Shown: positions 24,262 through 32,954 of the stretch, one piece after another
How positions within the stretch are numbered: position 1 is the stretch's first letter
Layout: each line of letters opens with the position of its first letter
Source: Phenylobacterium sp.
GTDB taxonomy: Bacteria; Pseudomonadota; Alphaproteobacteria; Caulobacterales; Caulobacteraceae
NCBI GenBank assembly: GCA_020402745.1
Contig: JADBYZ010000003.1
Span: forward strand, 1-37,500
Reading direction: 5' to 3'
Length of the DNA stretch: 37,500 nucleotides
Translations under genes and position numbers: made by a program
The notes under the pieces: model-generated
The model's database searches: none
What the model saw: only the letters and a program-made list of their open reading frames with translations
Told to the model about the DNA's origin: nothing

Positions 24262-25065
24262 TCATCTCATGGAGAGCGTGGCGAAGCCGAGGTGCGATCC
24301 CGCGTCTACGAGGAGGGTTTCGCCGGTGACATGGCGGGACTGGCGGGAGGCCAGGAAGGCGGCTGCGGCGGCGACGTCGTCCGCTGTCGAGGCGACCTTG
24401 AGGGGGGTAGATGCGGCGGAACCTTCGCGCAGTCGGTCGACCCGCTCCTCGGACATGCCCTTGCCGAACCAGGGAGTGTCTATGAAGCCCGGGCAGACGG
24501 CGTTGACCCGGATCTTCGGGGCCAGGGCGCGGGCCAGGGACAGGGTGAGGGTGTTCATCGCCCCCTTGGACGCCGCGTAGGGGACAGAGGAGCCGATGCC
24601 CGCCACGCCGGCGATGGAGGAGGTATTGACCACCGCGCCCGGCTGCGGAGCGGCCTCCAGCAGGCTGCGGGCGGCCCTGACCATCTGGAAGGCGCCGACG
24701 ACGTTGACGCCGTAGAGATGGAGGAAGTCCTCCGCGGAAACCGCGTCGAGGTCGGCGTGGTTCTGGGCGAACTTGGTCACGCCCGCGTTATTGAAAAGCG
24801 CGTCGATCCGCCCCAGAGGCGCCGCAGCGGCGGCGATGGCGCGACAGTCCTCGTCCTTCGAGACGTCGCCCTGGACCAGCAGGGCGCGGGCGCCCTCGGC
24901 CCGGACGAAGCCGGCCGTGACCTCGGCCTCCTCGGCGCTGCGCGCGTAGTTGATGATCACGTCCGAGGCGCCCCGACGGGCGGTCTCCACCGCCAGGGCC
25001 CGGCCCAGCCCCGTGGAGGCGCCGGTGACCACAACGACAAAATCCCCGAAATCCGAGACGCTCAT
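24262..25065 (-). CDS. SDR family NAD(P)-dependent oxidoreductase
   Basis: A 267-aa classical SDR. It contains the cofactor loop TGASTGLG at 14-21, NNAG at 92-95, Ser150 in NTSSIAG, Tyr163-x3-Lys167 in YAASK and CPGFIDTPW after the active site. The C-terminus (TGETLLVDAGSHLGF) is standard. The second-strand residue following VIINYARS is neutral/basic, which would favour NADP; this is a weak indication. I place the start at 25065, where GGAGGAG sits about 8 nt upstream, rather than 14 codons earlier. It is divergent from cysD with 197 bp between. It is distinct in sequence from the SDR near the left edge. Substrate unknown. Confidence 0.93.
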   Translation of the reverse strand: MSVSDFGDFVVVVTGASTGLGRALAVETARRGASDVIINYARSAEEAEVTAGFVRAEGARALLVQGDVSKDEDCRAIAAAAAPLGRIDALFNNAGVTKFAQNHADLDAVSAEDFLHLYGVNVVGAFQMVRAARSLLEAAPQPGAVVNTSSIAGVAGIGSSVPYAASKGAMNTLTLSLARALAPKIRVNAVCPGFIDTPWFGKGMSEERVDRLREGSAASTPLKVASTADDVAAAAAFLASRQSRHVTGETLLVDAGSHLGFATLSMR

Positions 25066-25262
25066 GGGCTGTTCTCCTCCGCTCTTCCGAAGGCATAGGC
25101 CGATCAACCGCCGGGCGGAAGGGGGCTCGCGTGGCGAAGGATTTCTTGCCGGGGCGCCAGAAGAATTGGTCCCACGCCGCAGGGCTGGGAGGGTTATCCC
25201 GTCGGACGATGATCTATATGGCGGGGAACGCCCCCCAGGGCGTCGGCGTGCGAGGTTAGGGG

Positions 25263-26183
25263 ATGACAGAAATGGCGGACAGGGCGATCCTGACCCACCT
25301 GCAGAGGCTGGAGGCCGAGGCCATCCACATCCTGAGGGAGGTGGTCGCCGAGGCGGAGCGCCCGGTCATGCTCTATTCGGTGGGCAAGGACTCCGCCGTG
25401 ATGCTGCATCTGGCGGCCAAGGCCTTCTGGCCCGGCAAGCCGCCCTTCCCCCTGCTACATGTCGATACGACCTGGAAGTTCCGGGCCATGTACGAGATGC
25501 GTGAGCGCATGGCCCGCGAGCTGGGCTTCGACCTGATCGTCCACCGCAATCCCGAGGCGCTGGAGAAGGGGATCAATCCCTTCGATCACGGCTCGGCCGT
25601 CCATACCGACATCTGGAAGACCGAGGGGCTCAAGCAGGCCCTGGACCTGCACGGGTTCGATGCGGCCTTCGGCGGAGCGCGCAGGGACGAGGAAAAGAGC
25701 CGGGCGAAGGAGCGGATGTTTTCCTTCCGGTCCGCCCAGCACCGCTGGGACCCCAAGAACCAAAGGCCGGAACTCTGGCGGCTCTACAACACCCGCAAGA
25801 ACCCCGGAGAATCGATCCGGGTCTTCCCGATCTCCAACTGGACCGAGCTGGACATCTGGCAGTACATCCACCTGGAGAACATCCCCATCGTTCCCCTCTA
25901 TTTTTCCGACGTCCGCCCGGTCGTGGAGCGCGACGGGACCCTGATCATGGTGGATGACGACCGCATGCCCCTGCGGCCCGGCGAAGTCCCGATGCAGAAG
26001 TCCGTACGTTTCCGGACCCTGGGCTGCTACCCCCTGACGGGAGCCGTCGAGAGCACGGCGGCCACCCTGCCGGACATCATCCAGGAGATGCTCCTGACCA
26101 CCACCAGCGAGCGGCAGGGCAGGGTGATCGACCACGATCAGGCGGCGTCGATGGAGAAGAAGAAGCAGGAGGGTTACTTCTGA
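25263..26183 (+). CDS. cysD: Sulfate adenylyltransferase subunit 2
   Basis: A 306-aa small subunit of ATP sulfurylase, which makes adenosine 5'-phosphosulfate from sulfate and ATP. The PP-loop appears as SVGKDS at 39-44, with [15 protein letters not shown] at about 140 and [15 protein letters not shown] further on, all typical of CysD. The C-terminal part has the conserved [12 protein letters not shown]. Either ATG 25263 or Met4 at 25272 could be the start; AGGGG is positioned for the second, GAGG for the first. The stop overlaps the cysN/C start by one base (TGATG), implying translational coupling. The 197-bp upstream region probably holds the promoter. Confidence 0.97.
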   Translation: MTEMADRAILTHLQRLEAEAIHILREVVAEAERPVMLYSVGKDSAVMLHLAAKAFWPGKPPFPLLHVDTTWKFRAMYEMRERMARELGFDLIVHRNPEALEKGINPFDHGSAVHTDIWKTEGLKQALDLHGFDAAFGGARRDEEKSRAKERMFSFRSAQHRWDPKNQRPELWRLYNTRKNPGESIRVFPISNWTELDIWQYIHLENIPIVPLYFSDVRPVVERDGTLIMVDDDRMPLRPGEVPMQKSVRFRTLGCYPLTGAVESTAATLPDIIQEMLLTTTSERQGRVIDHDQAASMEKKKQEGYF

Positions 26184-28087
26184 TGGCCCACCAGTCCGAC
26201 CTCATCGCCACCGATATCGAGGCCTATCTCAAGGCCCATGAGACCAAGAGCCTCCTGAGGTTCCTGACCTGCGGCTCGGTGGACGACGGCAAGTCCACCC
26301 TGATCGGCCGGCTGCTTTACGATTCCAAGATGATCTTCGAGGACCAACTGGCGGCGCTGGAGGCCGACTCCCGGCGCGTCGGCACCCAGGGCGGCGAAAT
26401 CGACTTCGCCTTGCTGGTCGATGGCCTCGCCGCCGAGCGGGAGCAGGGCATCACCATCGATGTCGCCTATCGCTTCTTCTCGACGGACCGGCGGAAATTC
26501 ATCGTCGCCGATACGCCCGGGCATGAGCAGTACACCCGGAACATGGTCACCGGCGCCTCAACTGCGGATGCGGCGGTCATCCTGATCGACGCCCGGAGAG
26601 GCGTGCTGACTCAGACCCGCCGGCATTCCTACCTGGTCCGGCTGCTGGGCATCCGGCACGTGGTCGTCGCCGTGAACAAGATGGACCTGGTCGGCTGGTC
26701 ACAAGAGATTTTCGACGGGATCATCGCCGACTACCGGGCCTTCGCCGCCCAGATCGGCCTGGACACCTTCCAGGCCATCCCCATGTCCGCCCTGAAGGGG
26801 GACAATGTCGCCGAGGCTGCGGGCGGCGCTCCCTGGTACAACGGACCGACCCTCCTGTCCTGGCTGGAGACAGCGCCGGTGGGCGACGATGCGTCCGACC
26901 GGCCTTTCCGCCTGCCGGTCCAGTGGGTGAATCGCCCCAATCTCGACTTCCGGGGTTTCTCGGGCCTGATCTCCGCCGGGACCGTGCGTCCGGGCGACTT
27001 GGTGCGGGTCTCGCCGTCCGGGCGGGAAAGCCGGGTCCGGGAGGTCATTACGGGAACCTCGGAGGCCCCGCAGGCCCAGGCCGGCCAGTCGGTCACCCTG
27101 ACCTTGGAGGACGAGATCGACATCAGCCGGGGCGATGTCCTGGCGCAGGCGGACGCGCCGGTCAGTGTCGCCGACCAGTTCGAGGCGACCCTGGTCTGGA
27201 TGGACGAGGCGCCCATGCTGCCGGGGCGCCCCTACCTCCTGAAGCTGGGAACGCGGACGGTCTCGGCCTCGATCACCGAGCCGAAGTACCGGGTGAACGT
27301 GAACACGCTAGAACATCTGGCGGCAAAAAGACTTGATCTGAACGAGATTGGCGTCTGCAACATCTCGACGGACGCGCCCCTGGCCTTCGAGCCCTATACC
27401 GAAAGCCGCGACCTGGGCGGCTTCATCCTGATCGACCGCATCACCAATCGGACAGTGGGCGCAGGCATGATCCGCTTCGCCCTCCGGCGCAGCCAGAACG
27501 TCCACTGGCAGGCCCTGGATGTCGACCGGGCGGCGCGGGCGGCCCTGAAGGGGCACCGCGGCCGCGTGATCTGGTTCACGGGGCTATCCGGTTCCGGTAA
27601 ATCCACCATCGCCAACATGGTGGAGAAGAAACTTCACGCCATGGGCCGGCATACCTACCTGCTGGACGGGGACAATGTCCGTCACGGACTCAACCGGGAT
27701 CTTGGCTTCACCGACGAGGACCGGGTGGAGAACATCCGGCGCGTCGCCGAGGTCGCCCGGCTGATGGCCGACGCCGGCCTGATCGTCCTGGTCTCCTTCA
27801 TCTCGCCCTTCCGGGCCGAACGGGCCCTGGCCCGCAGCCTGATGCCGGAGGGGGACTTCGTCGAGGTCTTCGTGGACACGCCCCTGGCGGTGGCGGAGCA
27901 GCGCGACGTCAAGGGCCTTTACGCAAAGGCCAGGGCCGGAGAGCTCAAGAACTTCACGGGGATCGACAGTCCTTACGAGCCGCCGGAGTCCCCTGACATC
28001 CGCATCGACACCACCCAGGTGTCCGCCCCGGATGCCGCCGAGACCATCACCGCCTGGCTCGAGGGCGAGCCTGAATATACCATCTGA
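26183..28087 (+). CDS. cysNC: Bifunctional sulfate adenylyltransferase subunit 1 / adenylylsulfate kinase
   Basis: A 634-aa fusion. Residues about 25-440 are the CysN GTPase with G1 GSVDDGKST at 31-39, [16 protein letters not shown] and elongation-factor-like domains 2 and 3. Residues about 450-634 are a CysC APS kinase with the P-loop GLSGSGKST (about 467-475), [15 protein letters not shown] and [10 protein letters not shown]. The protein stimulates APS formation by GTP hydrolysis and then phosphorylates APS to PAPS. This CysN-CysC fusion (NodQ-like) is common in alphaproteobacteria. It is coupled to cysD by a one-base overlap. A CGGGC/GCCCG hairpin at 28096-28109 follows the stop without a T-run. 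Confidence 0.97.
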   Translation: MAHQSDLIATDIEAYLKAHETKSLLRFLTCGSVDDGKSTLIGRLLYDSKMIFEDQLAALEADSRRVGTQGGEIDFALLVDGLAAEREQGITIDVAYRFFSTDRRKFIVADTPGHEQYTRNMVTGASTADAAVILIDARRGVLTQTRRHSYLVRLLGIRHVVVAVNKMDLVGWSQEIFDGIIADYRAFAAQIGLDTFQAIPMSALKGDNVAEAAGGAPWYNGPTLLSWLETAPVGDDASDRPFRLPVQWVNRPNLDFRGFSGLISAGTVRPGDLVRVSPSGRESRVREVITGTSEAPQAQAGQSVTLTLEDEIDISRGDVLAQADAPVSVADQFEATLVWMDEAPMLPGRPYLLKLGTRTVSASITEPKYRVNVNTLEHLAAKRLDLNEIGVCNISTDAPLAFEPYTESRDLGGFILIDRITNRTVGAGMIRFALRRSQNVHWQALDVDRAARAALKGHRGRVIWFTGLSGSGKSTIANMVEKKLHAMGRHTYLLDGDNVRHGLNRDLGFTDEDRVENIRRVAEVARLMADAGLIVLVSFISPFRAERALARSLMPEGDFVEVFVDTPLAVAEQRDVKGLYAKARAGELKNFTGIDSPYEPPESPDIRIDTTQVSAPDAAETITAWLEGEPEYTI

Positions 28088-28137
28088 GGCGGTTCCGGGC
28101 GCTTGCCCGTAAGGGGCGCGCGGGGTAATCGGCCCGC

Positions 28138-28593
28138 ATGAGCGAGATCCAGGTCACCCAACTGGGCCAGGTAGTGGCGGGCTTTGACAGCCCCGAGGTC
28201 GCCGTCCTTGAACGCGTGCCCAACCCGCAGAAGGGGCAGACCTACCTGGCCCGGTTCACGGCGCCGGAGTTCACGTCCCTGTGCCCGGTGACGGGCCAGC
28301 CGGACTTTGCGACCCTGGTCATCGACTATGCGCCCGGCGACTGGCTGGTGGAGTCCAAGTCGTTGAAGCTTTTCCTGGCGTCCTTCCGGAATCACGGCGC
28401 TTTCCACGAGGATTGCACCCTGGCCATCGGCCGCCGCCTGGTCGAGACGGCGGAGCCGCTCTGGCTCAGGATCGGCGGCTACTGGTATCCGCGAGGCGGG
28501 ATTCCCATCGACGTCTTCTGGCAAACCGGAGCCCCGCCCGAAGGTCTTTGGCTGCCGGACCAGGGGGTGGCGCCCTACCGGGGACGGGGCTGA
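28138..28593 (+). CDS. queF: NADPH-dependent 7-cyano-7-deazaguanine reductase
   Basis: A 151-aa unimodular (type I) QueF, reducing preQ0 to preQ1 in queuosine tRNA modification. The catalytic cysteine is Cys49 in [11 protein letters not shown], with Asp56 in the same loop; the QueF signature ESKSLKLF follows, then [10 protein letters not shown]. The length is normal for the single-domain T-fold type. It sits 50 nt after cysN/C, so it may ride on the cys transcript even though the pathway is unrelated. It converges on the nitroreductase gene with a gap of only 9 bp. No other queuosine gene is in the window. Confidence 0.96.
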   Translation: MSEIQVTQLGQVVAGFDSPEVAVLERVPNPQKGQTYLARFTAPEFTSLCPVTGQPDFATLVIDYAPGDWLVESKSLKLFLASFRNHGAFHEDCTLAIGRRLVETAEPLWLRIGGYWYPRGGIPIDVFWQTGAPPEGLWLPDQGVAPYRGRG

Positions 28594-28602
28594 CGCCTTG
28601 CG

Positions 28603-29226
28603 TCAGGCCGTCCAGGTCGAAACCAGGGCTTCGGGTAACGGACGCTCCCGTTCCCGCGGGGGCTCTCCGGCCTCGCCGATCAGGATGAAGCCGGCGACCT
28701 TCTCGGCCTCCGACAGGCCCAGCACCGCGCAGGCCTCGGCGTCGTAGGCGTACCAGTCGGTGATCCAGTTGGCGCCGAAGCCCATGGCGCTGGCGGCGTA
28801 GAGCAGGGTGGTGCAGACCGCGCCCGCCGACAGGACCTGTTCCCACTCGCGGATGTCCGCCTCGCGCGGTCGGGAAATCACGGCGATGCAGGCGGGAGGT
28901 GTCCGCAGCTTGCCCAGCTTGGCCACGGCGCGGTTGTCGCCCCGCGATCTTGCAAGGGTCTCCAGACGATCGGCAAAGGCCGCCTTGTGCTCGCCGGCGA
29001 GCACAACAAAACGCCAGGGCGACAGCTTCCCATGATCCGGGACCCGACTCGCCAGCCGGATCAGGGTCTCGATCTCCGCCGATGAGGGGCCCGGACCGCC
29101 GAGGGTCAGGGCGGACGAAGAGCGCCGCCGCGCCAGGAAGTCGAGGACCTGCGGCGCCTCCGGCTGTAGCACGGGTTCGCCGAACGCCGGGGCGGGGGGA
29201 AGGGCGGTCCGGGACCTGCGTGTCAT
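28603..29226 (-). CDS. Nitroreductase family protein (YdjA-like)
   Basis: A 207-aa FMN-dependent oxidoreductase of the nitroreductase fold. The N-terminal RRRSSS and ASRVPDHGKLSPWRFVVL are typical of the small YdjA-like branch, and IREWEQVLSAGAVCTTLLYAASAMGFGANWITDW forms the conserved central block. It should bind FMN as a homodimer and reduce nitro compounds or other acceptors with NAD(P)H; natural substrates of this branch are unclear. I chose ATG 29226, which has a perfect AAGGAGG 6 nt upstream, rather than 18 codons earlier. It is divergent from cysE. Confidence 0.93.
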   Translation of the reverse strand: MTRRSRTALPPAPAFGEPVLQPEAPQVLDFLARRRSSSALTLGGPGPSSAEIETLIRLASRVPDHGKLSPWRFVVLAGEHKAAFADRLETLARSRGDNRAVAKLGKLRTPPACIAVISRPREADIREWEQVLSAGAVCTTLLYAASAMGFGANWITDWYAYDAEACAVLGLSEAEKVAGFILIGEAGEPPRERERPLPEALVSTWTA

Positions 29227-29342
29227 GTTAAGCCTCCTTGAACCTGAGGCCTCACATAGACGCCGTACGGAGCGGCGCAAGCGGGGGATTCGCGCCGTCG
29301 CCGGCCTATGCTAGGAACACGCGTCAGCGGGGGAGTGACCGG

Positions 29343-30173
29343 ATGACCAAGACACTCGAAGTGATCGATCCGCGCGCCGCGCCGCCGGTCTGGGCCGCCC
29401 TGCGGAATGAGGCTGAACACACGGCCCGGACAGAGCCCGCCCTGGCCTCGCTGGTCAACGCCGTCATCCTCAGCAATGACAACCTTGGCGACGCCCTGTC
29501 CTACCAGCTTGCCCACAAGCTGGGCGATCAGGAGCTGAGGGCCATGAGCCTGCGCGAGCTGGCGATCCAGGCCTACCGCGCCGCGCCGGAACTGGTCGTG
29601 ACCGCCGAGGCGGACCTGAAGGCGGTGTATGAGCGTGACCCGGCCTGCAAGGGCTATGTCCAGCCTTTCCTTTTCTTCAAGGGCTTCCAGGCCCTCCAGA
29701 CCCAGCGCATCGCCCACTGGCTTTGGGGGCAGGGCCGCGAGACCATGGCCTTCTATCTCCAGAGCCGGATGAGCGAGATCTTCCAGGTGGACATCCACCC
29801 GGCCACCCGGATCGGTTCCGGCGTCTTTATCGACCATGGCACGGGTATCGTCATTGGTGAGACGGCGGTGATCGGGGACGACGTCTCCCTGCTGCAGGGG
29901 GTGACCCTGGGCGGCACGGGCGCCGAACGCGGCGACCGGCATCCCAAGATCGGCCGCGGCGTCCTGCTGGGCGCCGGCGCCAAGGTGCTGGGGAACATCC
30001 AGATCGGCGACTATGCGAAGATCGCTTCCGGCTCCGTCGTTCTGAAGCCCGTGCCCGCCCACTGCACGGCCGCCGGCGTGCCGGCAAGGCTCATCAACTG
30101 CCCAACCGGCGAAGAGCCCGCACGCAGCATGGACCACACCCTCGCGGATGTGGTCTACGACTACGTCATCTGA
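29343..30173 (+). CDS. cysE: Serine O-acetyltransferase
   Basis: A 276-aa enzyme that acetylates L-serine with acetyl-CoA to O-acetylserine, the carbon acceptor for cysteine synthesis. The N-terminal helical domain (about 1-145) is followed by a left-handed beta-helix of hexapeptide repeats. Key motifs are DIHPATRIGSGVFIDHGTG, the catalytic-type His in DHGTG, VTLGGTG, and DRHPKIGRGVLLGAGAKVLG. The C-terminal tail (about 230-276), which in CysE binds cysteine synthase and mediates feedback control, is present and ends in YDYVI, consistent with the CysK-binding Ile terminus. GGGGGAG precedes ATG 29343. It is functionally linked to cysD-cysN/C about 1.3 kb upstream. Confidence 0.97.
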   Translation: MTKTLEVIDPRAAPPVWAALRNEAEHTARTEPALASLVNAVILSNDNLGDALSYQLAHKLGDQELRAMSLRELAIQAYRAAPELVVTAEADLKAVYERDPACKGYVQPFLFFKGFQALQTQRIAHWLWGQGRETMAFYLQSRMSEIFQVDIHPATRIGSGVFIDHGTGIVIGETAVIGDDVSLLQGVTLGGTGAERGDRHPKIGRGVLLGAGAKVLGNIQIGDYAKIASGSVVLKPVPAHCTAAGVPARLINCPTGEEPARSMDHTLADVVYDYVI

Positions 30174-30188
30174 TCCCAGGATCAGCCG

Positions 30189-30207
30189 CCGGGATCGCCG
30201 ATCCCGG
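30189..30207 (+). other. Hairpin downstream of cysE
   Basis: Arms CCGGGAT (30189-30195) and ATCCCGG (30201-30207) form a perfect 7-bp stem around a CGCCG loop, 16 nt after the cysE stop. There is no T-run, so it may be a weak terminator, an mRNA 3'-end stabiliser, or attenuate expression of the DUF3126 gene. Confidence 0.4.
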
Positions 30208-30235
30208 ACTTCAAGTGCATCGACGGAGCAGACCC

Positions 30236-30442
30236 TTGGACGAACGCACCCTCCGCAAGATCGAAGGCCACCTGCGCGGAACCTTCGCCAATGCGCGGAT
30301 CAATGTCGTGCCGCGTCCGCGGCAAAAGGATTCCGCCGAAGTCTATGTCGGAGAGGAGTTCATCGGCGTCGTCTTCGAAGACGAGGACGAGGCTGGCTCC
30401 TTCATGTTCGAGATGGCCATCCTTTCCGAAGACCTGCCCTGA
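30236..30442 (+). CDS. DUF3126 family protein
   Basis: A 68-aa protein of the DUF3126 family, which is conserved in alphaproteobacteria and has no known function. The sequence shows an N-terminal helix (DERTLRKIEGHLRGTF), then VVPRPRQKDSAEVYVGEEFIGVVFEDEDEAGS, the most conserved part, and MAILSEDLP at the end. I take the TTG at 30236 as start because GGAG lies 7 nt upstream and family members begin right before the equivalent of DERTLRK; a GTG at 30215 would add 7 residues but has no good Shine-Dalgarno. It lies 62 nt after cysE and converges on phoH. Confidence 0.87.
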   Translation: MDERTLRKIEGHLRGTFANARINVVPRPRQKDSAEVYVGEEFIGVVFEDEDEAGSFMFEMAILSEDLP

Positions 30443-30445
30443 TCC

Positions 30446-30469
30446 GCTGGGGGTCAGAGGACCCCCAGC
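30446..30469. terminator. Perfect hairpin between DUF3126 and phoH
   Basis: Arms GCTGGGGGTC (30446-30455) and GACCCCCAGC (30460-30469) form a perfect 10-bp stem around the loop AGAG. It lies between two convergent genes and includes the phoH stop codon (30454-30456). No T-run follows on either side. Position and strength suit a bidirectional transcript end, though intrinsic termination is not proven. Confidence 0.55.
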
Positions 30470-31221
30470 ATCTCGGCGACCAGCGGGTGGCGGACGATGT
30501 CCCGATCGGCCAGACGCACAACTGCGATGTTTCCGATGGCTTCAAGCCGCTGGGCCACCGGCGCCAGACCCGAGAGTTCGGGCAGGAGGTCGGACTGGGC
30601 CGGGTCGCCGGTGACCACCATGGTCGAATGCCAGCCCAAGCGCGTCAGCAGCATCTTGAGCTGGACGTAGGTGCAGTTCTGCGCCTCATCGATGACGACG
30701 AAGGCATTGTTCAGTGTCCGCCCGCGCATGAACCCGACCGGGGCGATCTCGATGATCCCCTCGGCCATCATGGCCCGCACCCGCTTCATTGACAGGCGAT
30801 CCGAGAGGGCGTCGTAGAGGGGGCGCAGGTAGGGGGCGAGCTTGTCCTCCATGTCGCCAGGCAGGAAGCCGATGGACTCCCCGGCCTCCACCGCCGGCCG
30901 GGACAGCACGATCCGACCCACCCTGCCCGCCTCGAGCGCCTCCACCGCCTTAGAGATGGCGAGATAGGTCTTTCCCGTTCCAGCGGGCCCAAGGGCCAGC
31001 ACGAGGTTGTGAGAGTCGACAGCCTCCATCATCGCCTTCTGGCCCTCGGAGAGCGGGCGGACGGTCTTCACATATCCCTGGTCGCGTTCGTCTTCGGCCC
31101 TCTGGGGCAGGGGGGACCAGGTCCGCTCGATGGGCAGCCGCCGGATACGGGGATCCCCATCGAACTCTGTAAGGTCCAGGGCGCCTTCGCGAAGTTGACG
31201 CTTCAGGGCTCGCTTGGTCAT
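30454..31221 (-). CDS. PhoH family ATPase
   Basis: A 255-aa P-loop ATPase of the PhoH family. The Walker A motif LGPAGTGKT is at about 76-84 and Walker B is VIDEAQN, within the block RTLNNAFVVIDEAQNCTYVQLKMLLTRLG; VVTGDPAQSDL is the sensor-like motif. The family has helicase-like relatives; PhoH/YbeZ-type members are linked to phosphate starvation and RNA metabolism, but this protein lacks the PIN domain of PhoH2 and the long N-terminus of YbeZ. GGAGG lies 5 nt upstream of the ATG. The gene is convergent with DUF3126. A role in RNA processing is plausible but not shown by sequence alone. Confidence 0.92.
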   Translation of the reverse strand: MTKRALKRQLREGALDLTEFDGDPRIRRLPIERTWSPLPQRAEDERDQGYVKTVRPLSEGQKAMMEAVDSHNLVLALGPAGTGKTYLAISKAVEALEAGRVGRIVLSRPAVEAGESIGFLPGDMEDKLAPYLRPLYDALSDRLSMKRVRAMMAEGIIEIAPVGFMRGRTLNNAFVVIDEAQNCTYVQLKMLLTRLGWHSTMVVTGDPAQSDLLPELSGLAPVAQRLEAIGNIAVVRLADRDIVRHPLVAEMLGVL

Positions 31222-31511
31222 GAGGGCCTCCGGCTGGGCGTGAAAAAGGGGCGCATCCGGATCGGACCGCCCCTGGGGAAAAGCGAACTGGAAGGATCGA
31301 CGCGGCGTCGGGAGGCGCCCGGCGGGCCGCTTCCTCGGTCTGCTGCCGGCGGCCGTGGCCGCCAGGGGCTCTGCATCAACATCAGGTCTCCCGCATTCGG
31401 GATGAAGGCGACGACCAGGGCTTCGCAGCCCCGAATCGCCTGACTAAGATGATACCGGCCGTATTGCGGAAGCGTGAACGCGCCGGTCACCAAAGGGTCA
31501 TGGGAGGGACG
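31222..31511. other. 290-bp divergent intergenic region between phoH and gamma-CA gene
   Basis: This is the longest gap in the window. It must hold promoters for both divergent genes. It shows a minus-strand hairpin, ATTCGGG with CCCGAAT, enclosing an inner GGGCT-GCGA-AGCCC stem (about 31390-31440). A 91-codon minus-strand frame (31218-31493) overlaps phoH as ATGA but has non-coding-looking composition. No promoter hexamers could be assigned with confidence. Confidence 0.4.
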
Positions 31512-32042
31512 ATGTCTGTCTATTCACTGGGCGATGCGACGCCGGAACTGCCGTCGGACGACGAGTACTGGATCGCCCCCACGGCGGCAGTGATCGGACG
31601 GGTGATCCTGAGGCGTAACGCCTCGGTCTGGTGGGGCGCCACCCTCAGGGGCGATAATGATCCCATCGAGATCGGCGAGAACTCCAACATCCAGGACGGT
31701 TCCGTCCTGCACACGGATACCGGATCGCCCCTGACGATTGGGGCCAACGTCACCGTGGGGCACATGGTCATGCTCCATGGCTGCACCATCGGGGACAATA
31801 GCCTGGTCGGAATCGGCTCCATCATCCTGAACGGCGCCCGGATCGGGAAGAACTGCCTGATCGGGGCCAACTGCCTGATCACCGAGGGCAAGGAGATCCC
31901 GGACAATTCCCTGGTCATGGGCGCGCCGGGCAAGGTGGTGCGGGAACTGTCCGAGGCCCAGGCCCGGTCGGTGGCCATGGGCGCCCGGCACTATGTCGAG
32001 AACTGGAAACGCTATCGCACCAGCCTGCGCCACAAGGGTTGA
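31512..32042 (+). CDS. Gamma carbonic anhydrase family protein
   Basis: A 176-aa left-handed beta-helix protein of the gamma-carbonic anhydrase/YrdA/PaaY family. Hexapeptide repeats run from about residue 28 to 140. The three zinc-ligand histidines are visible: His67 in SVLHTD and His84 and His89 in GHMVMLHGC. The C-terminal helices ([22 protein letters not shown]) cap the trimer. Carbonic anhydrase activity varies in this family, and some members act as acyl-CoA thioesterases, so the reaction is uncertain. GGGAGGG precedes ATG 31512 (an ATG 12 nt upstream is possible). It is followed by enoyl-CoA hydratase 53 nt downstream. Confidence 0.92.
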   Translation: MSVYSLGDATPELPSDDEYWIAPTAAVIGRVILRRNASVWWGATLRGDNDPIEIGENSNIQDGSVLHTDTGSPLTIGANVTVGHMVMLHGCTIGDNSLVGIGSIILNGARIGKNCLIGANCLITEGKEIPDNSLVMGAPGKVVRELSEAQARSVAMGARHYVENWKRYRTSLRHKG

Positions 32043-32095
32043 CCGGAGGGACCGGAGCCCGCTTTCTGGACTGAGAAACTCCAGGGAGCAGGGCC

Positions 32096-32878
32096 ATGGC
32101 CTACGAACACATCCGCGTCGACCGTGAGGGTCACGTCACCATCATTACGCTCAACCGGCCGGACGTGATGAACGCCCTGCACTCGCCGGCCCACTTCGAG
32201 ATGCACGAGGCCCTGGACGCCTTTGCGGCCGATCCCGAGCAGTGGGTGGGCATCATCACCGGCGCTGGAGAGCGGGCCTTTTCCGCCGGCAATGACCTGA
32301 AGCATCAGGCGACGGGCGGGGAAATGCGCAGCCCGCCGACGGGCTTTGCCGGCCTGACCTCGCGGTTCGACCTGAACAAGCCCTTGATCGCGGCGGTCAA
32401 CGGCGTGGCCATGGGCGGCGGGTTCGAAATCGCCCTGGCCTGCGATATCATTGTCGCCGCCGAGGGCGCCGTCTTCGCCCTGCCCGAGCCGCGGGTCGGC
32501 CTGGCCGCCCTCGCCGGCGGCCTGCACCGTCTGCCTCGGGCGATCGGGGTGAAGCGCGCCATGGGCATGATCCTGACGGGTCGTCGCGTCTCGGCCGCCG
32601 AGGGGGCGGAACTGGGCTTCGTGAACGAGGTCGTACCCGCTGCGGAACTGATGGTCGCCGCCCGTCGCTGGGCGGGCCAGATCGCCGAGCTCTCGCCGAT
32701 GTCCATCCGGGCCTCCAAGGAAGCCGTGTTCAAGGGCCTGGACGAGCCGACGCTGGAGGCCGCCATCAAGGGCCAGAACCGCTATCCGGCGGTGTCGGCC
32801 CTGTTCACGTCCGAAGACTTCGTGGAGGGGCCGCTGGCCTTTTCCCAGAAGCGGGCGCCGAACTGGAAGGGACGCTGA
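32096..32878 (+). CDS. Enoyl-CoA hydratase/isomerase (crotonase family)
   Basis: A 260-aa crotonase-family protein that likely hydrates 2-enoyl-CoA in fatty or branched acid breakdown. Both catalytic acidic positions are present: Glu111 in GGGFEIALACD and Glu131 in LPEPRVGL. The oxyanion-hole segments are FSAGNDLKHQ and VAMGGG. LAGGLHRLPRAIGVKRAMGMILTGRRVSAAEGAELGFVNEVVP is a standard hydratase block. The exact acyl substrate is unknown. CAGGGAG is about 7 nt before the ATG. It follows the gamma-CA gene by 53 nt and precedes the GMC oxidoreductase by 76 nt, all on the plus strand. Confidence 0.94.
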   Translation: MAYEHIRVDREGHVTIITLNRPDVMNALHSPAHFEMHEALDAFAADPEQWVGIITGAGERAFSAGNDLKHQATGGEMRSPPTGFAGLTSRFDLNKPLIAAVNGVAMGGGFEIALACDIIVAAEGAVFALPEPRVGLAALAGGLHRLPRAIGVKRAMGMILTGRRVSAAEGAELGFVNEVVPAAELMVAARRWAGQIAELSPMSIRASKEAVFKGLDEPTLEAAIKGQNRYPAVSALFTSEDFVEGPLAFSQKRAPNWKGR

Positions 32879-32954
32879 CTCAGGCCCCTTGCCGGGGGCG
32901 GGCAAGATCGTCAGAAGGGCGCAACTGAACACCGATTAGCTGGGAGGCCCGCCC

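Noticed and set aside
25066-25262. Riboswitch or SAM-type leader upstream of cysD
   Set aside because: No conserved leader core or convincing long stem is visible in the 197 bp; only short GC-rich pairings.
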